Positions 1-6,828 of a stretch of 64,000 nucleotides of DNA are shown one piece after another. A program made the position numbers and the translations under genes. The DNA comes from an uncultured Bacteroidales bacterium (lineage in GTDB: Bacteria > Bacteroidota > Bacteroidia > Bacteroidales > FEN-979), in the NCBI GenBank assembly GCA_903903985.1, contig CAIVAT010000057.1:186001-250000 (forward strand). Direction: 5' to 3'. The notes under the pieces are model-generated. The model saw only the letters and a program-made list of their open reading frames with translations. It searched no databases and was not told the DNA's origin. Numbering within the stretch: the stretch's first letter is position 1; the number at the start of each line of letters is the position of its first letter.

Positions 1-307
1 AGGCCGCTTTCATGTAAAGCTGATCGATATCCGGACGTTCCTCACGATCAACCTTAATCGAAATGAAATCGCGGTTCATGGCCATTGCAACTTCATCATC
101 TTCAAACGATTCATGTTCCATCACATGACACCAGTGGCAAGCTGCATATCCAATGCTGATGACCAGCAATTTATGCTGGCCAATGGCCAATTTCAACGCC
201 TCATTGCCCCAGGGATGCCAATCCACCGGGTTATACGCATGCTGAAGCAGGTACGGGCTATTTTCCTTTAGGAGATGATTTGGTTTTTTTTCCGTCGGTT
301 TGACCAT
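1..307 (-). CDS. DUF255 thioredoxin-like domain protein, N-terminal part (cut by window edge)
   Basis: Translation of the minus strand from an ATG at 307 gives 102 residues that run off the window. The start reads like the YyaL/SPATA20 (DUF255) family: [14 protein letters not shown], then NPVDWHPWG, then a CHWC motif at residues 57-60 inside a short thioredoxin fold ([17 protein letters not shown]), and [11 protein letters not shown] further on. In full-length members of about 680 residues this domain precedes an alpha/alpha-barrel related to N-acylglucosamine epimerases and cellobiose epimerases; that part lies outside the window. The physiological role of the family is poorly known. The start overlaps the 3' end of the uridine kinase gene by 50 bp on the same strand, which suggests translational coupling. 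An alternative shorter start is not apparent because the family motif begins at residue 10. Confidence 0.88.
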   Translation of the reverse strand, partial: MVKPTEKKPNHLLKENSPYLLQHAYNPVDWHPWGNEALKLAIGQHKLLVISIGYAACHWCHVMEHESFEDDEVAMAMNRDFISIKVDREERPDIDQLYMKAA

Positions 308-917
308 CACGGGTGATGTGTGTTTTTATCCGGGAGGAGAGTATATCGATCGCAACCTTGTTCTGTCCTCCCTGGGGCACAATGATGTCAGCATAACGTT
401 TGGTAGGCTCGATAAATTGCAGGTGCATGGGTTTTACAAAACTATCATAGTGTTCAAGTACCTGCTGGAACGAGCGGCCCCGTTCTTCGAGGTCACGCCG
501 GATGATGCGCATCAGCCGGTCATCGCCATCGGCATCGACATAGACCTTGATGTCCATTTTTTTTCGCAGGCGGGGGTTGGTCAGGATGAGGATTCCTTCC
601 ACGATGATTACCTGGGCTGGGTTAATGGTCACGGTTTCCTTTGAACGGGCGCAGGTAACATACGAATAAATCGGCATTTCGATGGGGACTCCTGTTTTCA
701 GGGTTTCCAATTGCTTGATCAGCAATCCCCACTCAATGGAGGTAGGGTGGTCGAAATTGATTTTTGCCCGTTCTTCGGCCGATTTATGTCCATTGTCCTT
801 GTAATAGGCATCCTGGGGGACAACGGTAACAGCTTCCTTCGGCAGATGTTTGATCACCTGCTTCACAACTGTTGATTTTCCCGAGCCGGATCCTCCGGCA
901 ATTCCTATGATCAGCAT
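258..917 (-). CDS. udk: uridine kinase
   Basis: A 219-residue protein with a P-loop at residues 8-16 (GGSGSGKST) and the uridine kinase signatures [18 protein letters not shown] and [13 protein letters not shown], followed by RRDLEERGR and [25 protein letters not shown]. Uridine kinase phosphorylates uridine and cytidine with ATP or GTP in pyrimidine salvage in the cytoplasm. Length matches the family (about 205-215 aa) with a short lysine-rich tail. It lies 5 bp downstream of the decarboxylase beta subunit gene on the same strand and may be co-transcribed with that operon, although there is no metabolic link. Confidence 0.95.
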   Translation of the reverse strand: MLIIGIAGGSGSGKSTVVKQVIKHLPKEAVTVVPQDAYYKDNGHKSAEERAKINFDHPTSIEWGLLIKQLETLKTGVPIEMPIYSYVTCARSKETVTINPAQVIIVEGILILTNPRLRKKMDIKVYVDADGDDRLMRIIRRDLEERGRSFQQVLEHYDSFVKPMHLQFIEPTKRYADIIVPQGGQNKVAIDILSSRIKTHITRDGQTDGKKTKSSPKGK

Positions 918-922
918 CGTTT

Positions 923-2104
923 TTACAATAAGAAACCAAGTAACAATCCGGCCGTAACCGCACTACCGATCAAACCGGCAATATTGGGCGCCATGGCATG
1001 TGTGATGAGGTGGTTGGTCGGATCTTCCTTCATGCCCATTTCATGCGCGATCTTAGCGCTGTCGGGAACTGCAGCAACACCTGCCGCGCCTATCAGCGGG
1101 TTGATCCGGTTCTCGTTTTTCAGAAAAATATTCATGACCTTGGCAAAAATGACTCCACCGGCGGTCGCCACCATAAAGGCGATGGCACCGAGGACAAAGA
1201 TAAGAATAGATTCCCACTTTAAAAAAACATCGGCCTGTGTGGAGGCGCCAACCGTCAGGCCGATCAGGATCAGCACCACATCAATGATGATGGTGCTTGC
1301 AGTTGCAGCAAGTTGTTTGGTGAGGCCGGATTCTTTCAGGATATTTCCAAAAAAGAACATGCCCAACAGCGGGAGGGAGGCTGGTGCAACAAATGTGGTC
1401 AACAACAATCCAAGCAACGGGAAGAGTATTTTCTCAAATTTGCTGACGGTTCTCGGGGGTTTCATCCGGATAAGCCGTTCCTTTTTGGTTGTAAGCAGTT
1501 TCATGATCGGAGGCTGGATCACCGGCACCAGCGACATGTATATATATGCAGCAATGGCAATCGGACCGATGAGATTTTGAATCGCCATGCCATTCCCGGA
1601 GGCACGCAACCCGTTTGCAAGCTGGGAGGTCAGAAATATAGCCGTATTGCCATCAGCACCTCCGATGATCGCAATGGCGGCAGATTCGGCCATCGGGAAG
1701 CCAAATACCATTGCCCCGATGAACGAGGCAAAAATACCCACCTGGGCGGCGGCGCCAAGCAACATCAGTTTTGGATTGGAGATGAGCGGTGAAAGATCGG
1801 TCATCGCTCCCAGGCCAAGAAAAATCAAGGCCGGGTAAATGCCTTTCAGCACACCAAAGAACAAATAGTTCAGGACGCTGCCTTCCTGGTATATCCCCGT
1901 ATGGTATGCTGCCTCATGCAGAAAAGGAATATTTCCAAGCATGATGCCCATTCCAAGCGGGATCAGCAGCAGCGGTTTATAACTATAACGTATGGCAAGA
2001 ATAACAAGCGTGATGCCAACCAGGATCATCACGAGGTTTCCCCAGCTTGCATTGTGAAAGCCAGTATCTTCCCAAAGACCGGATAATGTTTGCAGTGTAT
2101 CCAT
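923..2104 (-). CDS. mmdB: sodium-pumping methylmalonyl-CoA (or oxaloacetate) decarboxylase, beta subunit
   Basis: A 393-residue, strongly hydrophobic protein with about nine to eleven membrane spans, matching the OadB/MmdB/GcdB family in length. Conserved stretches visible are FLGLGAMTDLSPLISNPKLMLLGAAAQ, split here by a membrane helix, then GGADGNTAIFLTSQLA near residue 150, and GGVIFAKVMNIF with NPLIGAAGVAAVP and AHAMAPNIAGLIGSA at the C terminus. In this family the beta subunit decarboxylates carboxybiotin and couples this to export of sodium ions across the inner membrane. The neighbouring genes (biotin carrier, gamma subunit, carboxyltransferase, methylmalonyl-CoA epimerase) favour methylmalonyl-CoA rather than oxaloacetate as substrate. 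The beta and biotin genes are 3 bp apart, typical of an operon. Confidence 0.93.
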   Translation of the reverse strand: MDTLQTLSGLWEDTGFHNASWGNLVMILVGITLVILAIRYSYKPLLLIPLGMGIMLGNIPFLHEAAYHTGIYQEGSVLNYLFFGVLKGIYPALIFLGLGAMTDLSPLISNPKLMLLGAAAQVGIFASFIGAMVFGFPMAESAAIAIIGGADGNTAIFLTSQLANGLRASGNGMAIQNLIGPIAIAAYIYMSLVPVIQPPIMKLLTTKKERLIRMKPPRTVSKFEKILFPLLGLLLTTFVAPASLPLLGMFFFGNILKESGLTKQLAATASTIIIDVVLILIGLTVGASTQADVFLKWESILIFVLGAIAFMVATAGGVIFAKVMNIFLKNENRINPLIGAAGVAAVPDSAKIAHEMGMKEDPTNHLITHAMAPNIAGLIGSAVTAGLLLGFLL

Positions 2105-2107
2105 CGG

Positions 2108-2539
2108 TTATTCTATTTCAACTAAAACCTCACTCTGGGCCACAGCCTGTCCCGGCTTTACGTGGACAACCTTCACCACACCATCTTTTTCGGAAAGTAC
2201 ATTGTTTTCCATTTTCATGGCCTCCATGGTCAACAGTTTTTGCCCCAAGGCTACTTTATCCCCTGATTTGACAAGCACCGAGATCACCGTTCCCGGAAGG
2301 GGAGCCTTGATCGCGATATTGGTGGTCTGGGTATTGGTTCGCGGAATCTTTGACTCTTTTGGCGTAGGCTTTGGCGATTCGGCCCTGACCAGGGTAGGGG
2401 TTTTGGTCATTTTCAACTCTTTTTGAACCTCCACGTTGTACTGGGTTCCGTTGACTTCCACTTTCGCAATGTTTTCTTCAAATCCGAGCACTTCTACCTC
2501 GTATGCATTGCCATTGATAATAAAACTGAATTTTTTCAT
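2108..2539 (-). CDS. mmdC: biotin/lipoyl-binding carrier subunit of methylmalonyl-CoA decarboxylase
   Basis: A 143-residue protein with a C-terminal biotinyl domain. The biotin attachment motif EAMKMEN is at about residues 106-112, with the biotinylated lysine at about 109, 34 residues from the C terminus as in biotin carriers. The N-terminal part (residues 1-40, KFSFIINGNAYEVEVLGF) resembles the small beta-strand domain found in many Bacteroidota carriers, and a proline/threonine-rich linker (about 45-70) separates the two. The carrier shuttles the carboxyl group from the carboxyltransferase (alpha) to the membrane decarboxylase (beta). It sits between the gamma and beta genes with gaps of 3 bp on each side. 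Confidence 0.92.
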   Translation of the reverse strand: MKKFSFIINGNAYEVEVLGFEENIAKVEVNGTQYNVEVQKELKMTKTPTLVRAESPKPTPKESKIPRTNTQTTNIAIKAPLPGTVISVLVKSGDKVALGQKLLTMEAMKMENNVLSEKDGVVKVVHVKPGQAVAQSEVLVEIE

Positions 2540-2542
2540 CGT

Positions 2543-2914
2543 TTACCGGTTTTTCATCGTATGCAGGATTCCATATATCTTTGAGCTCCACGGGGAATAT
2601 GTTTTCGACACTTTCCGGATGGTCATCACGTATTTCTCTTCATCATGTAACTCGGAAAAAAACAAATAGAGGGCAGCGGCAATGGCAGCATTTTCCTCTC
2701 CGGTCATCACGACTTTTGGGTTTTTATCCTTGTCATCGGATTCACGGACCATCAGCCTGCGTTTTGCAAGAAAATCCTGGAGGATGTGCAGCCGTGTAAA
2801 AAAGTAGGCCATGATGGCCAGGGTTAAAAGAACAATACTATATCCGGCAATGGCAATCACCAGGGTATATTGATCGACCAGGGAGAGGTCGAAAGTAATG
2901 ACAAGCGTTTTCAT
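2543..2914 (-). CDS. OadG-family gamma subunit of the sodium-pump decarboxylase
   Basis: A 123-residue protein with one membrane span at about residues 17-40, followed by a charged cytoplasmic part containing MTGEENAAIAAALYLFFSELHDEE, a pattern common in Bacteroidota OadG/MmdD-like subunits. In characterised decarboxylases the gamma subunit anchors the complex and helps assemble alpha with beta. Sequence conservation in this family is low, so the call rests on size, topology, the EENAAIAAAL motif and its position between the carboxyltransferase and biotin carrier genes. Spacing to the biotin gene is 3 bp. Confidence 0.82.
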   Translation of the reverse strand: MKTLVITFDLSLVDQYTLVIAIAGYSIVLLTLAIMAYFFTRLHILQDFLAKRRLMVRESDDKDKNPKVVMTGEENAAIAAALYLFFSELHDEEKYVMTIRKVSKTYSPWSSKIYGILHTMKNR

Positions 2915-2931
2915 GGGGTTGCCGTTTTGTT

Positions 2932-4491
2932 TTACAAAGGAATGTTGTTGTGTTTTTTCGGTGGCAGGGAGTCCTTTTTCGTTGCAAGCGTCTGGAGGGC
3001 GCGAATGATCCTGAACCGGGTATTCCGCGGTTCAATAACATCGTCGATATAACCATACTTTGCTGCGTCGTAAGGGTTGGCAAACTTGTTTTTATACTCA
3101 AGTTCCTTTTCACCAACATATTTAACCTTTTCCCTGGCATCCTGAATTTCACCGATCTTTTTTCCTTCGAGAATTTCGATGGCGCCTTTGGGTCCCATCA
3201 CGGCGATTTCAGCAGATGGCCAGGCATAGTTCATATCTGCCCGCAATTGTTTACACCCCATCACATCATGTGCCCCGCCATATGATTTCCGCAGGGTAAT
3301 GGTTATTTTCGGAACGGTGGCCTCCCCGTATGCAAATAACAACTTCGCTCCATGAATGATGATCCCGCCATATTCCTGGTTGCTGCCAGGCAGAAATCCC
3401 GGCACATCCACCAGGGTGATGATCGGAATGTTGAAGGCGTCGCAGAAACGAACAAATCTCGCTGCTTTCCGTGAAGCTTCAATATCGAGCACACCTGCCA
3501 GGAAATTCGGCTGGTTTGCAACAATCCCGCAAGGCATGCCGTTGAATTTCGCAAAACCAACCACAATATTTTTAGCATAATACTGGTGCACCTCCAGAAA
3601 CTGCTGATCATCAACAATCCGATAGATGACATCCTTGACATCATAAGGCTGATTGGGATTCGCGGGAACTATTTCATTCAGCGAATCTTCGAGCCGGTCG
3701 ATGGGGTCGGTACACTCGGTGGCGATCGGATCTTCAAGGTTGTTCTGCGGCAGATATTCAAGCAGTTTCCGTATCAGCATGATCCCTTCGTCTTCATTGG
3801 ATGAACGGAAATGGGCCACTCCCGATTTTGTAGAATGAATGGAAGCCCCTCCCAGGTCTTCGGTGCTGATATCTTCACCGGTGACCGTCTTGGTGACTTT
3901 GGGACCGGTAACAAACATATAACTCGAATTCTCACTCATGACAACAAAATCGGTCAGTGCCGGGGAATAAACCGCTCCGCCTGCACAGGGTCCGAAAATT
4001 GCTGAAATCTGGGGAACAACCCCTGAGGCTGCAATGTTGCGCATGAAGATCTCGGCATACCCTGCCAGGGAATTCACACCTTCCTGGATCCTGGCTCCGC
4101 CACTGTCATTAATGCCGATGACCGGGGCGCCGACTTTGATCGCCTGGTCCATGATCTTGCAGATTTTCCGGGCAAAAGTTTCTGACAATGAGCCTCCGAA
4201 AACGGTAAAATCCTGCGAAAAGACGAATACTACACGACCGTCGATGGTTCCACGGCCGGTCACCACCCCGTCGCCCAGGTACAATTCATTTTCCAGCCCG
4301 AAATCAGTGCACCGGTGTGTTACGAACATATCGTATTCTTCGAAACTTCCTTCATCAAGGAGTTTTTCTATGCGCTCCCTGGCGGTATATTTTCCCTTTT
4401 TATGTTGCGACCTGATGCGGTCTTCGCCGCCGCCGAGCTTCGCTTTCTCCCGTTTTTCAAGTAATTCGGATATTTTATTTTCGTTGGCCAT
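2932..4491 (-). CDS. mmdA: methylmalonyl-CoA decarboxylase alpha subunit (acyl-CoA carboxyltransferase)
   Basis: A 519-residue carboxyltransferase of the PccB/MmdA family. It has two crotonase-type halves: the N half with [53 protein letters not shown] and [15 protein letters not shown], and the C half with [15 protein letters not shown]-like and [25 protein letters not shown] segments, then the [13 protein letters not shown] loop. It transfers the carboxyl group of methylmalonyl-CoA to biotin. The start at 4491 is chosen because family members begin close to the motif [20 protein letters not shown]; an upstream in-frame ATG at 4578 would overlap the epimerase gene and adds 29 residues of unrelated composition. 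The preceding epimerase gene ends 55 bp upstream. Confidence 0.95.
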   Translation of the reverse strand: MANENKISELLEKREKAKLGGGEDRIRSQHKKGKYTARERIEKLLDEGSFEEYDMFVTHRCTDFGLENELYLGDGVVTGRGTIDGRVVFVFSQDFTVFGGSLSETFARKICKIMDQAIKVGAPVIGINDSGGARIQEGVNSLAGYAEIFMRNIAASGVVPQISAIFGPCAGGAVYSPALTDFVVMSENSSYMFVTGPKVTKTVTGEDISTEDLGGASIHSTKSGVAHFRSSNEDEGIMLIRKLLEYLPQNNLEDPIATECTDPIDRLEDSLNEIVPANPNQPYDVKDVIYRIVDDQQFLEVHQYYAKNIVVGFAKFNGMPCGIVANQPNFLAGVLDIEASRKAARFVRFCDAFNIPIITLVDVPGFLPGSNQEYGGIIIHGAKLLFAYGEATVPKITITLRKSYGGAHDVMGCKQLRADMNYAWPSAEIAVMGPKGAIEILEGKKIGEIQDAREKVKYVGEKELEYKNKFANPYDAAKYGYIDDVIEPRNTRFRIIRALQTLATKKDSLPPKKHNNIPL

Positions 4492-4546
4492 AAGATTGGG
4501 GTTGTTGGTATGTGGAGACGCGCCGGGGCGCGTCTTTACTCCGCTG

Positions 4547-4948
4547 CTACTTACTGCATACTTCAATGAGGACACCATGCGTCGATTTCGGATGGAGGAA
4601 GCCGATGTTCATTCCCTCTGCCCCTTTGCGTGAAACCTTGTCTATGAGCAAAAGACCTTGTGCTCCGGCTTCAGCCAGTGCATCGGTTGCGTTGTCAACC
4701 GCAAAGGCAATGTGATGAATGCCCTCCCCTTTTTTCTCCAGAAATTTCCCGATCGGTCCTTCCGGATCGGTTGACTCAAGTAATTCGATCTTCGTCTCCC
4801 CGATCAGGAAAAAGGCCGTTTTAACATGTTGATCCTTAACTTCTTCTATGTTATAACACTTCGTTCCAAGGAGGTTCTCATAATAGGGGATACTCTCTTC
4901 CAGGCTTTTAACGGCTATTCCAAGATGCTCAATATGCGTTGGTTTCAT
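4547..4948 (-). CDS. mce: methylmalonyl-CoA epimerase
   Basis: A 133-residue single-domain glyoxalase-fold (VOC) protein. It starts [24 protein letters not shown], with the first metal-ligand His at about residue 8, and has [33 protein letters not shown] split by the second His pair near 85, and [17 protein letters not shown] at the end. The enzyme interconverts (R)- and (S)-methylmalonyl-CoA, linking methylmalonyl-CoA mutase to the decarboxylase encoded downstream. It is the first gene of the five-gene minus-strand operon, so the operon promoter should lie upstream of 4948, where a long imperfect inverted repeat is found. Confidence 0.95.
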   Translation of the reverse strand: MKPTHIEHLGIAVKSLEESIPYYENLLGTKCYNIEEVKDQHVKTAFFLIGETKIELLESTDPEGPIGKFLEKKGEGIHHIAFAVDNATDALAEAGAQGLLLIDKVSRKGAEGMNIGFLHPKSTHGVLIEVCSK

Positions 4949-4980
4949 ATGTTAATAATTTGTTTTATAATGGTCACGCG

Positions 4981-5035
4981 GAATATCCATGGCAAACATT
5001 CACGGTTTGCATGAATATTGCCATAAAGGATATTT
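4981..5035. promoter_or_regulatory. long imperfect inverted repeat in the divergent mce / CYTH intergenic region
   Basis: Left arm 4981-5001 begins GAATATCCATGGCAA; right arm 5013-5035 is GAATATTGCCATaaaGGATAT plus two bases. Allowing a 3-nt and a 1-nt bulge, about 20 positions pair, in particular ATGGCAA with TTGCCAT and GAATATCC with GGATAT. It lies 32-87 bp upstream of mce. On the minus strand an AATGTTTG element (one mismatch to TAnnTTTG) overlaps the left arm, so an operator overlapping the operon promoter is plausible. This is an inference from position; no regulator gene is adjacent. Confidence 0.5.
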
Positions 5036-5124
5036 CACAATATTATTGTTAATTAATTAACAGGACAAAGTTAAGCAGTTTAAACGACACTGCAAACATC
5101 AAATCTTCAAGAACTTTGATTCCT

Positions 5125-5132
5125 TATATTTG
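5125..5132 (+). promoter_or_regulatory. Bacteroidota -7 box (TATATTTG)
   Basis: The octamer TATATTTG matches the Bacteroidota housekeeping -7 consensus TAnnTTTG and lies 28 bp before the ATG of the CYTH gene at 5161. No clear -33 TTTG was seen at the usual spacing. Confidence 0.5.
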
Positions 5133-5160
5133 TACCCTTGAAAAAATCAAAACAAGCAGG

Positions 5161-5631
5161 ATGAAACACCTGGAAATCGAGCGCAAATTCCTGGTTGACA
5201 AGGACCAATGGTTTTCGATGGAAAAGCCTGCAGGAACAACCTATATCCAGGGGTATTTAAGCATCGATGCGGATAAAATTGTCAGGGTAAGGGTTGCGGG
5301 TGAGCAGGGGTTCCTGACGATCAAAGGGAAATCGCAGACTTTCTCCCATCCTGAATTTGAATATTCACTTCCCCTGGAAGATGCTTCGGAGCTGATCGAA
5401 ATGTATGCAACATCGCGGGTTGAAAAAGTGAGGACCAGGATCCAGGTGGGAAAACATGTTTGGGAGGTTGACGAATTTCATGGGGAAAACGAGGGACTCC
5501 TGATGGCCGAAATAGAACTGGAGACCGAGGAAGATTTGTTTGAAATACCGGCATGGCTGGGCGAGGAGGTGACCGGTGACCGGCGTTTTTATAATGCTTT
5601 TTTATCTGTTCACCCGTTTCGGACATGGTAA
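5161..5631 (+). CDS. CYTH domain protein (class IV adenylate cyclase / triphosphatase fold)
   Basis: A 156-residue protein spanning a single CYTH domain. The hallmark EIERKFLV is at residues 4-11, followed by alternating basic and acidic strands (VRVRVAGEQGFLTIKGK, FEYSLPLEDASELIEMY, KVRTRIQVGKHVWEVDEFHGENEGLLMAEIELE) that form the triphosphate tunnel. Many bacterial members of this size hydrolyse inorganic tripolyphosphate; adenylate cyclase activity is known in only some. The start at 5161 was chosen over an upstream in-frame ATG at 5116 because the family begins with MxxEIERKF and because the -7 box at 5125 would otherwise lie inside the gene. It is monocistronic; the following tRNA is on the other strand. 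Confidence 0.9.
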   Translation: MKHLEIERKFLVDKDQWFSMEKPAGTTYIQGYLSIDADKIVRVRVAGEQGFLTIKGKSQTFSHPEFEYSLPLEDASELIEMYATSRVEKVRTRIQVGKHVWEVDEFHGENEGLLMAEIELETEEDLFEIPAWLGEEVTGDRRFYNAFLSVHPFRTW

Positions 5632-5632
5632 A

Positions 5633-5666
5633 CAAAAAGCCCCGTATCCATAATGAATACGAGGCT
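5633..5666 (-). terminator. rho-independent terminator of the tRNA-Ala gene
   Basis: On the minus strand a 10-bp stem (AGCCTCGTAT with ATACGGGGCT, one G-U pair) closes a 9-nt loop and is followed directly by TTTTT. It begins 18 bp after the 3' end of the tRNA. On the plus strand no U-tract follows, so it acts mainly for the tRNA. Confidence 0.75.
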
Positions 5667-5683
5667 ATAATGAAAAATGGAGG

Positions 5684-5757
5684 TGGAGAATAGGGGAGTC
5701 GAACCCCTGACCTTTAGACTGCCAGTCTAACGCTCTAGCCAACTGAGCTAATCCCCC
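5684..5757 (-). tRNA. tRNA-Ala (anticodon GGC)
   Basis: The minus strand folds as a full cloverleaf of 74 nt. The acceptor strand GGGGGAT pairs with ATTCTCC and includes the G3-U70 pair that defines alanine identity. The D arm is GCTC-AGTTGGCTA-GAGC, the anticodon arm TTAGA-CTGGCAG-TCTAA gives anticodon GGC (codons GCC/GCU), and the T arm is AGGGG-TTCGACT-CCCCT. CCA is not encoded. The gene stands alone between two plus-strand protein genes. Confidence 0.95.
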
Positions 5758-5789
5758 TTAGCGGTTGCGAAATTAAGAACTTTTTTAAT

Positions 5790-6350
5790 ATGAAACGTCT
5801 TTTTGCTGCTTTAAAAATTCATCCCGATGCTGAATTCGTGATAAAATACGGGCAATTGAAGCATGAATTGCGTCACGGGCATATCAAATGGGTCGAGGAT
5901 CGCAACATTCACATCACCCTGAAGTTCTTCGGGGAAACAGAAGAGCGGAAAATACCCGGCATCGTTTCGGTGCTGAAAAACCGTGCCACGGCAACAGCTC
6001 CGATCACCCTGCGGTTGAGTGGATTGGGTGTTTTCGGAAGTTCCTATGCCCCAAAAGTGATCTGGGTAGGAATTGAGCCGTATGCTGAGCTTTCATCGCT
6101 GATGAAGATCATCCATGGCGACTTAAAAGCCGTTGGTTTTGAACCGGATCGTCAGAACCTGGTTCCGCATCTGACTTTGGGAAGAATAAAATCCCCGCAG
6201 GATAAAATTATTTTTCAACGTTCACTCGATTCATTCCGGAACATCTCTTCAGCTCAAATGAGGGTTAGCGAAATGATCCTGTATGAAAGCATTCTGCACC
6301 GTGAAGGTCCTGAATACATTGCTCTTGATACGTTTCCCTTCCTTAAATAA
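5790..6350 (+). CDS. thpR: RNA 2',3'-cyclic phosphodiesterase (2'-5' RNA ligase family)
   Basis: A 186-residue member of the 2H phosphoesterase superfamily. The two catalytic HxTx motifs are visible: HITL at residues 41-44 (in NIHITLKFFGE) and HLTL in VPHLTLGRIKS near residue 127. It begins KRLFAALKI, the usual start of ThpR/LigT proteins, and the length matches the family. The protein opens 2',3'-cyclic phosphates or reverses 2'-5' linkages in RNA. It starts 32 bp after the divergent tRNA and appears monocistronic; a stem-loop follows the stop at once. Confidence 0.93.
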   Translation: MKRLFAALKIHPDAEFVIKYGQLKHELRHGHIKWVEDRNIHITLKFFGETEERKIPGIVSVLKNRATATAPITLRLSGLGVFGSSYAPKVIWVGIEPYAELSSLMKIIHGDLKAVGFEPDRQNLVPHLTLGRIKSPQDKIIFQRSLDSFRNISSAQMRVSEMILYESILHREGPEYIALDTFPFLK

Positions 6351-6390
6351 AAACTTCCCTGATGGCCTTCCGGCCTTTTCAGGGAAGTTT
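6351..6390. terminator. bidirectional stem-loop between convergent genes
   Basis: A 12-bp stem (AAACTTCCCTGA with TCAGGGAAGTTT) contains an inner GGCC-TTCC-GGCC hairpin. On the minus strand the stem is followed by a T-rich run (TTTTTATTT), so it best fits termination of the minus-strand gene at 6415-6744, while also lying directly after the thpR stop codon. Confidence 0.65.
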
Positions 6391-6414
6391 GTAATGAGCG
6401 CGATTTAAACCGAT

Positions 6415-6744
6415 TTATCCCCTGGCCGGCTCTTCAAATCTACTGGCAACAAGATGATAAATGATAAGACCGATCCCGCCAAAGAGGCAGATCATGGAGA
6501 AAAAGGCTGGTTCTTCCTGAAGGGTGGTATAAACAGCCAGCACTTTACCAAGCAGGATTCCTGTGCCGATTCCCACAAAAAGAAGTCCCCATTTTAAGGA
6601 AGAGGGTTGTCTTGATGATTCAAATATGCTTGCATCGGCGCCCTTGGCAATCAGCGCCAGGCGTTCTTTTTTCCGTACAAAAAGGTATACTATTCCATAC
6701 ACCATTGCAAAGAACGCGATCGGGATTAAAAATTCAGTAGTCAT
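6415..6744 (-). CDS. small membrane protein, DUF6249-like
   Basis: A 109-residue protein with three predicted membrane spans (about 3-22, 50-70 and 78-96). Between the first and second lies the basic motif RKKERLALIAKGADAS, typical of DUF6249-type small Bacteroidota membrane proteins, whose function is unknown. The start at 6744 (MTTEFLIPIAFFAMVYG) is preferred over the in-frame ATG at 6795, which would add 17 hydrophilic residues before the first span. Members of this family often sit near ECF sigma factor genes; here the sigma gene is 3.2 kb away beyond a T9SS protein gene. Assignment to the family is from memory of the motif only. Confidence 0.65.
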   Translation of the reverse strand: MTTEFLIPIAFFAMVYGIVYLFVRKKERLALIAKGADASIFESSRQPSSLKWGLLFVGIGTGILLGKVLAVYTTLQEEPAFFSMICLFGGIGLIIYHLVASRFEEPARG

Positions 6745-6828
6745 TTCCGTTGATTTTGGGTTTGTTTTCCGTTTTCGATCCGTTTGACGCAGCAATAATA
6801 TCCTGGTTACAGGTTCGGTGTCAATTCA

